A DNA stretch of 64,000 nucleotides, taken from contig NZ_CP165782.1 in NCBI RefSeq assembly GCF_000513895.2, forward strand, positions 2,170,001 through 2,234,000. The letters are read 5' to 3'. The position numbers were made by a program, and so were the translations under genes. Positions 28,772 through 37,859 of this stretch are shown in pieces. Within the stretch, counting starts at the first letter, position 1. Each line of letters begins with the position of its first letter. The notes beneath the pieces are model-generated. The model had not been told where the DNA came from and did no database searches. It saw nothing but the letters and a program-made list of their open reading frames with translations. The stretch comes from Ensifer sp. WSM1721. GTDB lineage: Bacteria > Pseudomonadota > Alphaproteobacteria > Rhizobiales > Rhizobiaceae.

Positions 28772-29230
28772 CTAGATTCTCCGCTCCTTGATCGTGTTCA
28801 TCACGAAGCTCGTTTCGATCGACGCGACGCATTTGAGCCGCGCGATCTTCTCCTTGATGAAGCGCTCGTAATGGTCGAGACCGGCGCTCATCACCTTCAG
28901 CACATAATCGCGCGAGCCGGTGACAAGATGGCATTCAAGCACCTCCTCCCAGCCGCGGATCGCCTCCTCGAACATAACGATCTCGTCCTCGTGCTGACGG
29001 CTCAATCTCACCGTCGCAATCGCCGTCATTGTCCAGCCCTCGATGGCCGGATCGACGAGCGCCGTGTAACCTCGGATGACGCCTGTTTCCTCCAGCCGCC
29101 GCAGGCGGCGGAGGCAAGGCGAGGGAGAAAGGCCTACGCGCTCGGCAAGCTCGTTGTTGGTGATTCTCGCATCGGAAATCAGCTCCTTCAGAATCCGGCG
29201 ATCCGTGTCATCGGCAATTTTTTGCGCCAT
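28772..29230 (-). CDS. Lrp/AsnC-family transcriptional regulator
   Basis: 152 residues: a helix-turn-helix in residues 1-55 (DRRILKELISDARITNNELAERVGLS) and a C-terminal RAM ligand/oligomerisation domain (VLECHLVTGSRDYVLKVM). It is divergent from the methionine gamma-lyase-like gene with 124 bp between them, the usual arrangement when an Lrp protein controls an amino-acid catabolic enzyme. Its effector is probably the substrate of that enzyme. Confidence 0.9.
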   Translation of the reverse strand: MAQKIADDTDRRILKELISDARITNNELAERVGLSPSPCLRRLRRLEETGVIRGYTALVDPAIEGWTMTAIATVRLSRQHEDEIVMFEEAIRGWEEVLECHLVTGSRDYVLKVMSAGLDHYERFIKEKIARLKCVASIETSFVMNTIKERRI

Positions 29231-29354
29231 GTCATTGCTACTCCGGCAAAAAGTTGCGCCCCATCAAAACGAAGTGATCGCAAATAGCAAGGATCGGCCC
29301 AGGCGTTTGATATAATTTAGCTGTAGTCGCGTCCCCTGCACCAAGGAGAGAACC

Positions 29355-30638
29355 ATGACAGCTCCGCACCCGTCCAAGACCCACATCGGCAACCACAAAC
29401 TGCATCCGGAAACGCTGATGCTGAACTATGGTTACGATCCCGAGCTGTCAGAGGGCGCCGTCAAGCCGCCGGTTTTCCTCACCTCCACATTCGTCTTTCA
29501 CTCGGCCGAAGAGGGCCGCGACTTCTTCGATTTCGTCTCGGGGCGGCGCGAACCGCCTGCCGGCGTCGGCGCTGGGCTCGTCTACTCCCGTTTCAACCAC
29601 CCGAACAGCGAGATCGTCGAAGACCGGCTCGCCATTTTCGAGCGGGCGGAAGCAGGCGCGCTCTTTTCATCCGGCATGTCGGCGATCGCAACGACGCTGC
29701 TCGCCTTCGTGCGCCCCGGAGATGCCATACTGCACTCTCAGCCGCTCTATGGCGGCACCGAGACATTGCTCGCCAAGACCTTCCGCAATCTCGACATCTC
29801 CGCCGTCGGCTTTGCCGACGGCATCGATGAGGCGGCGGTCAGCGCCGCGGCGGAAGAAGCAATGAGTAAGGGGCGTGTCGCCGCGGTCTTGATCGAGACG
29901 CCCGCCAATCCCACCAATAGCCTCGTCAATATCTCCATGGTCCGCCGCATCGCTGACAGGATCGGGGAGAAGCAAGGTCACAGGCCGATCCTCGCCTGCG
30001 ACAACACCCTACTCGGTCCGGTGTTCCAGCACCCGATCGAACACGGCGCCGATCTCTCGCTCTATTCGCTGACCAAATATGTCGGCGGCCACTCCGACCT
30101 GATCGCCGGGGCAGTGCTCGGCTCCAAGGCACTGATCAAGCAGGTGAAGGCGCTTCGCGGTTCGATCGGCACGCAACTCGATCCGCATTCCTGCTGGATG
30201 ATCGGCCGGTCGCTGGAGACGCTGTCCGTGCGCATGCAGAAGGCAAACGACAATGCCCGCATCGTCGCCGAATTCCTGCGTGATCATCCGAAGGTCGAGC
30301 GCATCCATTATCTGCCCTTCCATGACGAGGCGTCTCCGGTCAGCCGCGTGTACTCCGCGCAGTGCAGCGGAGCCGGTTCCACCTTCTCCTTCGACATCGC
30401 AGGCGGCGAGGAGGCGGCGTTCCGCTTCCTCAATGAATTGCAGATCTTCAAGCTCGCCGTCAGCCTTGGTGGTACGGAGTCCCTCGCGAGCCATCCGGCC
30501 GCGATGACCCATTCCGGCGTGCCGATCGAGGTGCGTCATCGCATCGGCGTGCTCGAATCCACCATCCGCCTGTCGATCGGCATCGAGCATCCGGACGATC
30601 TCGTCGCCGACGTCGCCAATGCCCTGACGACCATCTGA
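29355..30638 (+). CDS. PLP-dependent Cys/Met-metabolism enzyme (methionine gamma-lyase / cystathionine gamma-synthase family)
   Basis: 427-residue pyridoxal-phosphate enzyme of the gamma family. The Schiff-base Lys lies in [11 protein letters not shown], the PLP-phosphate-binding Tyr/Arg segment is [11 protein letters not shown], and the [12 protein letters not shown] segment is also typical. It is longer than standard methionine gamma-lyase because of an insert near [21 protein letters not shown] precedes the ATG. Together with the divergent Lrp gene it suggests breakdown of methionine or another sulfur amino acid; a biosynthetic gamma-synthase role cannot be excluded. Confidence 0.85.
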   Translation: MTAPHPSKTHIGNHKLHPETLMLNYGYDPELSEGAVKPPVFLTSTFVFHSAEEGRDFFDFVSGRREPPAGVGAGLVYSRFNHPNSEIVEDRLAIFERAEAGALFSSGMSAIATTLLAFVRPGDAILHSQPLYGGTETLLAKTFRNLDISAVGFADGIDEAAVSAAAEEAMSKGRVAAVLIETPANPTNSLVNISMVRRIADRIGEKQGHRPILACDNTLLGPVFQHPIEHGADLSLYSLTKYVGGHSDLIAGAVLGSKALIKQVKALRGSIGTQLDPHSCWMIGRSLETLSVRMQKANDNARIVAEFLRDHPKVERIHYLPFHDEASPVSRVYSAQCSGAGSTFSFDIAGGEEAAFRFLNELQIFKLAVSLGGTESLASHPAAMTHSGVPIEVRHRIGVLESTIRLSIGIEHPDDLVADVANALTTI

Positions 30639-30660
30639 TGCGGTGGGAGGCGGCGCCGAC

Positions 30661-31011
30661 TTAATGCGTCAGGATATTGACGATGTTGCCGAAGGGATCA
30701 CGCAGAAAAAAACGCCGCACGCCCCAGGGCTCGTCGGTGATATCGTGGACGATCTCGATGCCTGCGGCCTTCGCTTGGCGGTAGACTTCATCCACATCGT
30801 CCACTTCGATCGAGAGCGCCGGCACCGGCGTTCCCGATCCGCCTTCGGTCGCGAAGCTCACCTGCGGCATGGCGGAGCCGCCTACCGCCGCATAGGTGAC
30901 GAGCCAGCCGTGATCCATCACTACCTCGAGGCCGAGCAGATCCGTGTAGAAATGGCGCGCACGTTGCGGATCGGACACCTGAAGGTTTGGCATGATACGC
31001 CGGACTGTCAT
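30661..31011 (-). CDS. VOC/glyoxalase-family protein
   Basis: 116 residues with the vicinal-oxygen-chelate fold pattern: RIMPNLQVSDPQRARHFYTD at the start, the repeat unit VDDVDEVYRQAKAAG and the closing WGVRRFFLRDPFGN with a metal-binding-type segment. GGGAGGGT lies just before the ATG at 31011, so the longer upstream frame is rejected. Such small proteins are dioxygenases, glyoxalase-like or antibiotic-binding proteins; which applies here is not visible. It is convergent with the gamma-lyase gene. Confidence 0.85.
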   Translation of the reverse strand: MTVRRIMPNLQVSDPQRARHFYTDLLGLEVVMDHGWLVTYAAVGGSAMPQVSFATEGGSGTPVPALSIEVDDVDEVYRQAKAAGIEIVHDITDEPWGVRRFFLRDPFGNIVNILTH

Positions 31012-31151
31012 TTGACCCTCCCGAATTGATGAGGCCGCCCTCACCGCCCCTGCACTTATAACAGAGCCGGCAGCAATCAAGTGACAACGGTCGCGGCAGC
31101 CGATCAGAGCGACAGGATGAAGAGTAGCGCACTGTCGTGACCGCCAGCGCC

Positions 31152-31628
31152 TCAGACGCGCGCGAAGCCCAGCACGAAAAGGGCGAGCGATGCGATCGAG
31201 GCAAGCGTTCGGACATGGTTCCACCAGACCCAGTCGGTCAAGTAGCGCTGTTGCCAGAGTTCGGTTGCGGCCTGGCCGGGAGAAGCGGCGGCAAGCGCAT
31301 TGTTCAGCGGCACGTTGAAGACCATCGTTACCACCAGCGTGCCAATGAAATAGACGAGCCCGCCCGCCGCCAGCAGATAGCTCCCCTCCCCGCCCCAGAG
31401 GGCGGTGACGACAAGGACTAGGCTGAGAAGCGCCGTGCCCAGGAATGCGGTAAGGAACAGCGGGTTCTGGATTACTACGTTGATGGCATTCATCGCAGCG
31501 ATACCCTCTTCGGGCGGCAGTCGCGACAACGCCTGCATGATGCAGACGGAAAAAACGAAGAAGAGGCCAGCCATCAGACCGGAGCCGATGACGGCAGCAA
31601 AGGCCAGGACGGGGATAAGGGCAATCAT
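31152..31628 (-). CDS. DUF1772-family membrane protein
   Basis: 158 residues with four predicted membrane helices (first LIPVLAFAAVIGSGLMAGLF, last ASIASLALFVLGFA) and the characteristic PLFLTAFLGTAL and NVPLNNALA segments of DUF1772, a family related to anthrone oxygenases. GGAGAA lies about 10 nt before the ATG at 31628. It precedes the VOC gene by 140 bp on the same strand and the two may be co-transcribed. Confidence 0.82.
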   Translation of the reverse strand: MIALIPVLAFAAVIGSGLMAGLFFVFSVCIMQALSRLPPEEGIAAMNAINVVIQNPLFLTAFLGTALLSLVLVVTALWGGEGSYLLAAGGLVYFIGTLVVTMVFNVPLNNALAAASPGQAATELWQQRYLTDWVWWNHVRTLASIASLALFVLGFARV

Positions 31629-31831
31629 CGCACAGTTCTCCAGATACGAATCGCAGCCTCTGCAGGCGTGCAAATCACATGGGCGCGTACTCAACTGAAG
31701 AGATAGCCGACCGTCGCGCCACAGTCACCAGTGGTCCTCTTCGAGGGCGATGCGAATGCGCGAAAAGCCGCTTCACACTTTCAGCATCCACCTCGATTGA
31801 CATCGCCAGCGCGCGAACCTAATCATCTCTG

Positions 31832-32070
31832 ATCGGTTGGTTCCCGGAATGCGAACGCTTTTCGGGAGTAAACGGGAACGTGACGGATGGACCCACACTG
31901 GGCATCTCAATCACGGCCGACCCCGCGACTGTAGAGCGGCGTGAACTTGCCGTTCCGGAGCGATCCGGAAAAAGCCACTGGGACGGACCGCGAGAGGCGG
32001 TTTGACCTGGGAAGGCGAGGCAAGTCCCTGGTGTCTCACCTGACGCCGCGAGCCAGGAAACCTGCCAATC
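31832..32070 (+). ncRNA. Cobalamin (AdoCbl) riboswitch
   Basis: The stretch carries the ordered signatures of this class: the 5' stem with GGTTCCCGGAAT, then AAACGGGAA, CCCCGCGACTGTAGAGCGG (about 31921-31939), AAAGCCACTG, TGGGAAGGCG and the B12 box GCCAGGAAACCTGCC at 32052-32066. It lies directly upstream of cbtB. A small hairpin (GGGCA-CAG-TGCCC, 32076-32088) and the GGAGG site at 32116-32120 follow, so repression at the ribosome-binding site by bound cobalamin is likely. Riboswitch control of cobalt uptake genes is well known in alphaproteobacteria. Confidence 0.92.
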
Positions 32071-32125
32071 GATGCGGGCACAGTGCCCACCCGGGTAACA
32101 TCCCCTTGCCATCACGGAGGTTGTC

Positions 32126-32302
32126 ATGGCTACGTCTACCATCTCGAGCATTCCGCTCTCCCTCAGCGATCGCCTGACCGCGGGCTTCGTCGCCCTAATG
32201 ATCGGCGCTTTCCTCGTCTTCGGCGCAGGCCTCGCAAACTCGGCCGTGCTGCACGACACCGCACACGACACCCGTCATTCCTACGGCTTCCCCTGCCATT
32301 AA
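32126..32302 (+). CDS. cbtB: Cobalt transporter subunit CbtB
   Basis: 58-residue membrane protein with one hydrophobic helix (TAGFVALMIGAFLVFGAGL) and a short histidine-rich tail (LHDTAHDTRHSYGFPCH) that fits metal binding, the hallmark of CbtB. GGAGG lies 5 nt before the ATG. It directly follows the cobalamin riboswitch and precedes cbtA, and CbtAB are putative cobalt importers for B12 synthesis. It is too short for many automated gene calls. Confidence 0.9.
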   Translation: MATSTISSIPLSLSDRLTAGFVALMIGAFLVFGAGLANSAVLHDTAHDTRHSYGFPCH

Positions 32303-32504
32303 GCGATGTGATGGGACGCTTGCCGCGTTCCACATCGACCGGCGGCAGACCGACTTCCAGCGTGAGGAGCATGAGCGCACTTGCCGTAGAGCATGCGCGC
32401 TTGCCGCTTCGCGTGCCGGCATCGGTCTGTCTATATGGCAACCGGAAATGGCGCCTGCCGATGTCGCAAGGACAGCGCGCGCGCCGGATTGAGGAAAATC
32501 GACA

Positions 32505-33290
32505 ATGATCGTCAAAACACTTCTGGCCGCGATCGTGGCCGGGCTGATATCGGGCGTCTTCATGACGGCCGCTCAGGAGCTACGCGTCACGCCGCTGATC
32601 CTCCATGCTGAGGAATTTGAAGGCGAAGCGCCGGCCGCCCCCATCCAGCCGAGCGGCCAGCAGCCGGCGGCAACCGACCATCAGCACTCGCTGAACGACG
32701 CCTCGCCATTCGGCACCATGCTCGCAACGCTCTCGCCGATTACCCCGGCCTATGCCCATGAGCACGAGGGCGGGCATGAGGAAGGCGGCATCATGTTCGG
32801 GATGAGCCGCTTCTCCGGCACGCTTCTCGCCAATCTCGTGACCGGCGCCGGCTTTTCGCTGCTGCTTGCCGGCGTCAGCTTGGTGATCGGCCATCCGATC
32901 ACGCTTCAAAACGGCGCGCTCTGGGGAGCCTTCGGCTGGCTTGCCGTTCACCTCCTGCCCGCGATCGGCCTTCCGCCGGAACTCCCCGGCTTCCCGGCAG
33001 CCGAGCTCGGCGATCGGCAGACCTGGTGGGCTGCGACCGTGCTGCTCTCGGCCGTCGCCCTCTATCTGGTGGCGCTCCGCCGCGAGGTGATCGCCAAGAT
33101 CGGCGGGCTCGCTCTGATCGCAGCTCCTCATGCCTATGGCGCGCCGCAGCCGCTCGATATCTCCAGCAATGTTCCAGCGGTCCTCGGCGCCGAATTCGCC
33201 GTCGCGGCTCTGGCGACGACCCTCGCCTTCTGGCTTGTCCTCGGTGTCGTCTCCGGTTTCATCAACGAGCGGTTCGTCAAGGCGGGTTAG
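32505..33290 (+). CDS. cbtA: Cobalt transporter subunit CbtA
   Basis: 261-residue integral membrane protein with about five helices (first LLAAIVAGLISGVFMTAAQE). A hydrophilic loop near residues 60-95 has His-rich runs (DHQHS, then AHEHEGGHEEGG) suited to metal capture, as in the CbtA family. GAGGAA precedes the ATG. It lies 202 bp after cbtB, a longer gap than usual for this pair; nothing coding is evident in the gap. Both genes should share the cobalamin riboswitch, so cobalt uptake would rise when cobalamin is scarce. Confidence 0.9.
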   Translation: MIVKTLLAAIVAGLISGVFMTAAQELRVTPLILHAEEFEGEAPAAPIQPSGQQPAATDHQHSLNDASPFGTMLATLSPITPAYAHEHEGGHEEGGIMFGMSRFSGTLLANLVTGAGFSLLLAGVSLVIGHPITLQNGALWGAFGWLAVHLLPAIGLPPELPGFPAAELGDRQTWWAATVLLSAVALYLVALRREVIAKIGGLALIAAPHAYGAPQPLDISSNVPAVLGAEFAVAALATTLAFWLVLGVVSGFINERFVKAG

Positions 33291-33299
33291 CCTTCAGCT

Positions 33300-33362
33300 G
33301 CCCCTCGCCCTAACTCTCTCCCCGCAAGCGGGGCGAGGGGACGAGGCAGCGGGATGAGGGGA
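33300..33362. repeat. Short RIME-like palindromic repeat
   Basis: It contains the hairpin CTCTCCCCGCAAGCGGGGCG and the GCAGCGGGATGAGGGG end motif, a single-palindrome form of the RIME-type element. It sits between cbtA and the convergent FhuF-like gene. Confidence 0.75.
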
Positions 33363-33378
33363 GGAAAGTTCTTCTCGT

Positions 33379-34233
33379 TCAATCGCTTAAAGCGCGCCCG
33401 TCCCGCAAACGCGCCCGCAGCCGCTCCCGCCGAAGCTCCGGCTCGAGCAACACGCACGTATCACAGTAGCTGCCGCCGTCGCTGCGGTAGTAGAGACAAC
33501 ATCCGCCCCGCATCCGGTAAGTCCGGGAAAGCGCTTCCTCTCCCGAACCGCAGCCCTGTGTCGCGTCAACTCTCTCGTAGCATAATTCCCGCGAATAGAG
33601 CGGCGAGCCCACGCGTTTGACGATCGCCAGCGCCCGTTCCATTGCATCGGCCTCGGCTCCTCGCCGCCGCCCGATTTCGAGGAAAGCGCCGGCGAGTCCG
33701 TCGGCGGCAAGGCGCCACTGGGCACGGGACGAAAGCCCGCAGCGCCGCTCGATGAGCGCGATCACCGGTTTTAGCTGCGCGATGAAACTATCGTGGAAAA
33801 CCCCGTCCGCATCCGTGAACGCCGCCTCGTCCGCAGCCCGCGGCAGCCTGGCAAGGAAATGAAAGCGGCCGGCCTCAACCTTACGGCCTCCCACCAACCT
33901 CTGATGGCTTTCGAAGCGCAGATCCGTCACCTCAGGGACTACTCCGCCGACGAGATAGATCGCACCGGCAGCAAGGCTGAACTGATGGCTGTAGAAGGCA
34001 ATGAGATGCGCCGCCCGGATCTTGTCGTCCATTCCGGATGCGAAACGTTCCTGGTACGCGAGAACCGTTTCAAGGTCGGCCGAAGCCTCGGCCCAGAACG
34101 CCGCCAAGGAGCGGAATCCGGCCGCCCCGGTGGCAAGGGAACAGGCCACTTCCGCAAAAGCATCCGCGAGCCATATGACGGCATCCGTAGCGCCTACTTC
34201 CGCCGATGCGCCCCTGCCCTGCCGCGCCTGCAA
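33379..34233 (-). CDS. FhuF-like [2Fe-2S] ferric-siderophore reductase (second copy)
   Basis: About 284 residues. The C-terminus has the FhuF cluster motif with canonical spacing, CC-x10-C-x2-C (GGCCLYYRSDGGSYCDTC), so it probably binds a [2Fe-2S] cluster and reduces ferric chelates. The body has the helical pattern of this family (YQERFASGMDDKIRAAHLIAF). An ATG at 34344 would overlap the previous gene by nearly 100 bp; a TTG at 34233 with AGGGAG eight nt before it, 15 nt after the preceding stop, is a better start. It is in an apparent operon with the glucoamylase-like gene. No siderophore transporter adjoins it, so its substrate is unknown. Confidence 0.72.
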   Translation of the reverse strand: MQARQGRGASAEVGATDAVIWLADAFAEVACSLATGAAGFRSLAAFWAEASADLETVLAYQERFASGMDDKIRAAHLIAFYSHQFSLAAGAIYLVGGVVPEVTDLRFESHQRLVGGRKVEAGRFHFLARLPRAADEAAFTDADGVFHDSFIAQLKPVIALIERRCGLSSRAQWRLAADGLAGAFLEIGRRRGAEADAMERALAIVKRVGSPLYSRELCYERVDATQGCGSGEEALSRTYRMRGGCCLYYRSDGGSYCDTCVLLEPELRRERLRARLRDGRALSD

Positions 34234-34247
34234 CCTGCTTGCTCCCT

Positions 34248-35558
34248 TCAGACCCGAGAAACGGGCGCCGAAAGCCAGCCGCCCTCGAAGCCGCCCTTGC
34301 GCAGCCCACGCGTGATCGCTGGAATGCCGCGCGTCAACTCCCAAATGAGCCCGCTTCTCCAGTTCTCGATCATCATGACCGATAGCCCCTGGTCAAGCCC
34401 GACGATCCTGTCATCCACCCAACCCTCGGGTCCCGCGCCTGGTAAGCTCGGATTGAAGCCGCCGGGAAGCCGCTCCTCCCTCATGAGTCCCGGATATCGC
34501 CACATCAGGTGGGCGAGACTGGCGAGGCAAGCATCCGGCTCGAATGGCAGGCCCGCAAGCGAAGCCCAGGGGACAAGCGTTCCGTCATCCGCGCCGAAGG
34601 GAGCGCCGCGCGCCGCGTAGCCCAGCAGTATCTGCCATCGTCCATCGCGGAGGCGCATCCACCCTCTCGGCGCGTGGCAGGCGCTGAGCCCCCAGAGATC
34701 GCGGCAATAGCCGGAGAAACCGTGCGGATTCTCCTCCGCATAGGCGCGCTGTAGCTCTATCGCCCGGCGCGTGTTCGCGAAATAGTCGCTTGCCCTCTCC
34801 CGCATGCCTCTGTCGCGGATGCTGCGGAAATCGATCCATGCATGCGGAAAGAGGTGGATGAAAAGCGCCCCGGCATGGAGATGGGTCCTTTCCTCGACCG
34901 TCAGCCACTCGTGCGCGGTCGTAAAGGCTTCATAGTTTTCCGGAGCGATCGGGTGCGTCGGCGACCCAAGCGCCAGCACGTAGAGAAGCTGTGCCTCGCT
35001 GTAGCCGTGCCAGCGGTACTTCAGGAAGCGCCCGGGCGGCCGCCAGCCCATCGTCACGGTGTCGCCGCGATTGAGCGCCCAGGTCCATTCCGCCCTTTCA
35101 TAGAGGCGCAGGGCAAGAAGTCGAATTTCCGCTTCATTCGCGCTCGCCCCCGTGAAATAAGCAGCCGCCGTCAAAGCGCCGACAAGGAGCAGCGTGCTGT
35201 CTATGGTCGAGAGTTCGCTCCGCCAGGTGCGCTCACCTGTGCGCATGTCGAGGAAATGATAGTAGAAGCCGCGATGGCCGGTCGCCTGCGCATCGCTCGC
35301 CTGCCGACTACCGGCGAAGAAGCGCAGGGTCGTCAGCACGCGCCGGACGGCCTCGTCGCGTCCTATCCAGCCGCGCTCGACCGCCACCGGGTAGCAGGAA
35401 AGGCCGAAGCCTGTGGCAGCGGTGCTCGACGGCGAACCTTCACGCGACGTATCGGCCACAAGGCCGGTACTCGGATCGGAATATCTGAGAAAATACTCGA
35501 ACGCCGCCCGTTGCAGGCGATCGACGCGTGCGAGATCCGAATTCGGCCTGTGGAACAT
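34248..35558 (-). CDS. Glucoamylase-family (PF10091-type) protein
   Basis: 436 residues with the alpha/alpha-toroid pattern of the glycoamylase family found in cyclic beta-glucan synthases and in free-standing glycosidases: RAAFEYFLRYSDPSTGLVAD, GHRGFYYHFLD, and an aromatic- and Trp-rich C-terminal half (FNPSLPGAGPEGWVDDRIVG). No signal peptide is evident. It probably cleaves or binds beta-glucan-like chains, but the substrate is unassigned. The FhuF-like gene follows 15 bp after its stop, an unusual pairing that suggests co-transcription without an obvious shared task. Confidence 0.78.
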   Translation of the reverse strand: MFHRPNSDLARVDRLQRAAFEYFLRYSDPSTGLVADTSREGSPSSTAATGFGLSCYPVAVERGWIGRDEAVRRVLTTLRFFAGSRQASDAQATGHRGFYYHFLDMRTGERTWRSELSTIDSTLLLVGALTAAAYFTGASANEAEIRLLALRLYERAEWTWALNRGDTVTMGWRPPGRFLKYRWHGYSEAQLLYVLALGSPTHPIAPENYEAFTTAHEWLTVEERTHLHAGALFIHLFPHAWIDFRSIRDRGMRERASDYFANTRRAIELQRAYAEENPHGFSGYCRDLWGLSACHAPRGWMRLRDGRWQILLGYAARGAPFGADDGTLVPWASLAGLPFEPDACLASLAHLMWRYPGLMREERLPGGFNPSLPGAGPEGWVDDRIVGLDQGLSVMMIENWRSGLIWELTRGIPAITRGLRKGGFEGGWLSAPVSRV

Positions 35559-35873
35559 TCACGGGTATCTCTTTGAGGACCGTGGTCAGATTGCGGCAGC
35601 GCGTCCGCTTGGACGCGTCGACCACCAGACGCCTTGGCGGCGCAGTATTGAGATCATTCGCCTTCGCCCGGGGTACTGTTTTCGTGCGCCCGCTCGCCTG
35701 GCGATCACCGAATATTGTAAGCCGGCTCTGCGGCAACAGTCGCCGATTTCCAATCCTGTGCTACATTCATCGGATGGTATCACCGGCAAAGCAACGCCTA
35801 ATTTGCGGCGAAGCTGGTGTCGGGGCGTGGACGGTTCGTCCCGATGCGTTGATCATGATGATTGGCTGATGCG

Positions 35874-36668
35874 ATGTTGAGCGTGATGGCGTTGATCCTG
35901 GCTCTCAGTGGAAGCCCGATACAGTCGGCCGCCATGCCCGCGGATGTCGATGTGGAACTGGTGCTGGCCGTCGACATGTCCGGCTCGATGGATATGGAGG
36001 AGGCGCGGGTGCAACGCTCCGGCTACCTCCAGGCGTTGAGGCATCCGGAATTCATCAACGCGGTCAAGGGAGGCTTCCTCGGGCGCATCGCCATAGGCTA
36101 TTTCGAATGGGCGGGGCTCGTGAACGAAGCCTCCGTCGTCAACTGGCAGGTCATCGATGATGCCGAGGACGCCGAAGCCTTTGCCGCCAAGGTGGAAGCA
36201 CGGCCGATCGGCACACGCCGCGGCACCTCGATCTCGAATGCAATCATTTTCGGCGCGAACCTGATCGACTCGAATACCTTCTCCGGGGCGCGGCGCGTCA
36301 TCGACATTTCCGGCGACGGCCCGAACAATACCGGGCCGCCCGTTGCCCCTGCCCGCAACGACGCAATAGCACGCGGGATTGTGATCAACGGCCTTGCGAT
36401 CTTGATCCGCCCGTCGGTCTCGACCGGACCACTCGATCAATATTATGCGGAATGCGTCATCGGCGGCCCCGGCTCCTTCGTGCTTCCGGTGCATGAGGCC
36501 GAGGATTTCGCTGTCGCGATCCGCCAGAAACTGATCCTCGAAGTGAGCGGCGTGGCCCCCAGACCTACGCTTAGCCTCGTCGCCGGCGAACCTGTGGCAG
36601 ATTGCATGATCGGAGAAAAGCTCCGCCCGGGATTTCTCGACCGGGTCTATCCGGAGCTTGACCGCTAG
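35874..36668 (+). CDS. DUF1194-family secreted von Willebrand factor A-domain protein
   Basis: 264 residues. A hydrophobic N-terminus (MLSVMALILALSGS) looks like a signal peptide, and the vWA-like domain begins with VELVLAVDMSGSMD, containing the D-x-S-x-S metal-ion site. Other blocks such as VISGDGPNNT-like DISGDGPNN fit DUF1194. The ATG at 35874 is preferred over a TTG at 35862. Its stop codon falls inside a 30-bp repeat (36665-36694) that recurs near 38.6 kb. Function in the periplasm is unknown. Confidence 0.82.
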   Translation: MLSVMALILALSGSPIQSAAMPADVDVELVLAVDMSGSMDMEEARVQRSGYLQALRHPEFINAVKGGFLGRIAIGYFEWAGLVNEASVVNWQVIDDAEDAEAFAAKVEARPIGTRRGTSISNAIIFGANLIDSNTFSGARRVIDISGDGPNNTGPPVAPARNDAIARGIVINGLAILIRPSVSTGPLDQYYAECVIGGPGSFVLPVHEAEDFAVAIRQKLILEVSGVAPRPTLSLVAGEPVADCMIGEKLRPGFLDRVYPELDR

Positions 36669-36694
36669 TGGTGAAAGCCTGACGCTTAGTACCC
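36665..36694 (+). repeat. 30-bp repeat, left copy
   Basis: The sequence starts CTAGTGGTGAAAGCCTGACG and ends TTAGTACCC. The reverse complement recurs at 38559-38588 with one mismatch. The two copies bracket the redoxin and cupin genes in inverted orientation. Confidence 0.7.
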
Positions 36695-36952
36695 GAACCG
36701 GGAGGGCTGCTCTGGGTGGACAGCGGAAGCCAGTTGTACCCACCATCTACGTCCGGATCGCCGACGTTGCTACATTCCCCCAAGGTTGTATGAATTCGAA
36801 AGGACCAGAGCGCTCTTCCACCCGAAACAGAACCTGAATGCAGCGAAGGCTAGAGCTTTTAGTATTTTGACCGTGAGCGCGGTCGTTTGAAGAATTAATA
36901 TGGACCAAGAAGCCACTGCCTTTTCTTGAATGATCCGGGCGAGGAGGTTTCC

Positions 36953-37633
36953 ATGTCCACGAGCAATGTCGACCGCCCGCTGCAGCCGGGCGACCGGGCA
37001 CCGAATGTTGTAGTCGATGCGATCTCCCGCGAAGGCAAGATCGCGCTCAATGATTTTCGCGGCCGCAGCCCGTTGTTGATCGGTTTATATCGGGGCCTGA
37101 TGTGTCCGTTCTGCCGGCGGCATGTCGCGGCGATGGCACAGCTCAGCCCGGTCCTGCGCGAAAAGGGAGTCAATTCTCTGGCGGTGGTGAACACCCCGGT
37201 CGAACGGGCGCGGCTCTATTTCCGCTATAACCCGATACCGGGTCTTCTTGCTGCATCCGACCCGGAGCGGGCGTCGCACCGCGCCTTCGGCCTGCCGCTG
37301 GTCGAGTTCACGGATGACAAGACCGAATGGCCGCACAAGCTCGGAATGGATGCGGTCATGACCATGCGGGTCGAGTGGCCGGGGGAACTGCCTGAACCGA
37401 TGGACCCGGCGACCGCGGGCGACCTTCTCAACAAGAAGGATGGATACGAAATGATGGAGGCCGATCAGCAGGTAAGGGTCCCCGACCACATGCAGCTCGT
37501 CGGCCACTTCCTGCTCGATCGAGAAGGTGTAGTGCGCTGGAGCTTCACGGAAGTTGAAGAGGAAGGCCGGAATATGGACCGGGCGCTGAATCCCAAAGAA
37601 TTGATGTCGGCAGCTTCACAACTCTCATGTTGA
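36953..37633 (+). CDS. Redoxin/AhpC-TSA-like peroxiredoxin-family protein
   Basis: 226 residues with a thioredoxin fold: PLQPGDRAPNVVVDAI at the start, then the active-site region YRGLMCPFCRRHVAAM carrying a CxxC pair, unusual for classical peroxiredoxins and closer to the AhpC/TSA-like redoxins of unknown partner. GAGGAGG lies 5 nt before the ATG at 36953. No signal peptide is seen, so a cytosolic thiol peroxidase or reductase role is probable. The gene stands alone. Confidence 0.8.
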   Translation: MSTSNVDRPLQPGDRAPNVVVDAISREGKIALNDFRGRSPLLIGLYRGLMCPFCRRHVAAMAQLSPVLREKGVNSLAVVNTPVERARLYFRYNPIPGLLAASDPERASHRAFGLPLVEFTDDKTEWPHKLGMDAVMTMRVEWPGELPEPMDPATAGDLLNKKDGYEMMEADQQVRVPDHMQLVGHFLLDREGVVRWSFTEVEEEGRNMDRALNPKELMSAASQLSC

Positions 37634-37859
37634 CGGCGAGGAATTCGGCGGAGCGACTTTCGCTCCTGCCGCAATCACGTCCTTCCAGCAACCCTGCTAC
37701 AGGGCATTTTGCGGGTGGGAAGCCGAAGTTCGGGAGCCCCTCCGTTGAGGGCTTCGCGCCAAACAGCGGACATTCCTGCACACAGATCGCCCGCACGGCG
37801 GCAACGATGCCTCAGGGCCTCTTAGAGCCGCCGTTGCGCCCCTTCCGCGCGTCGCCCTC

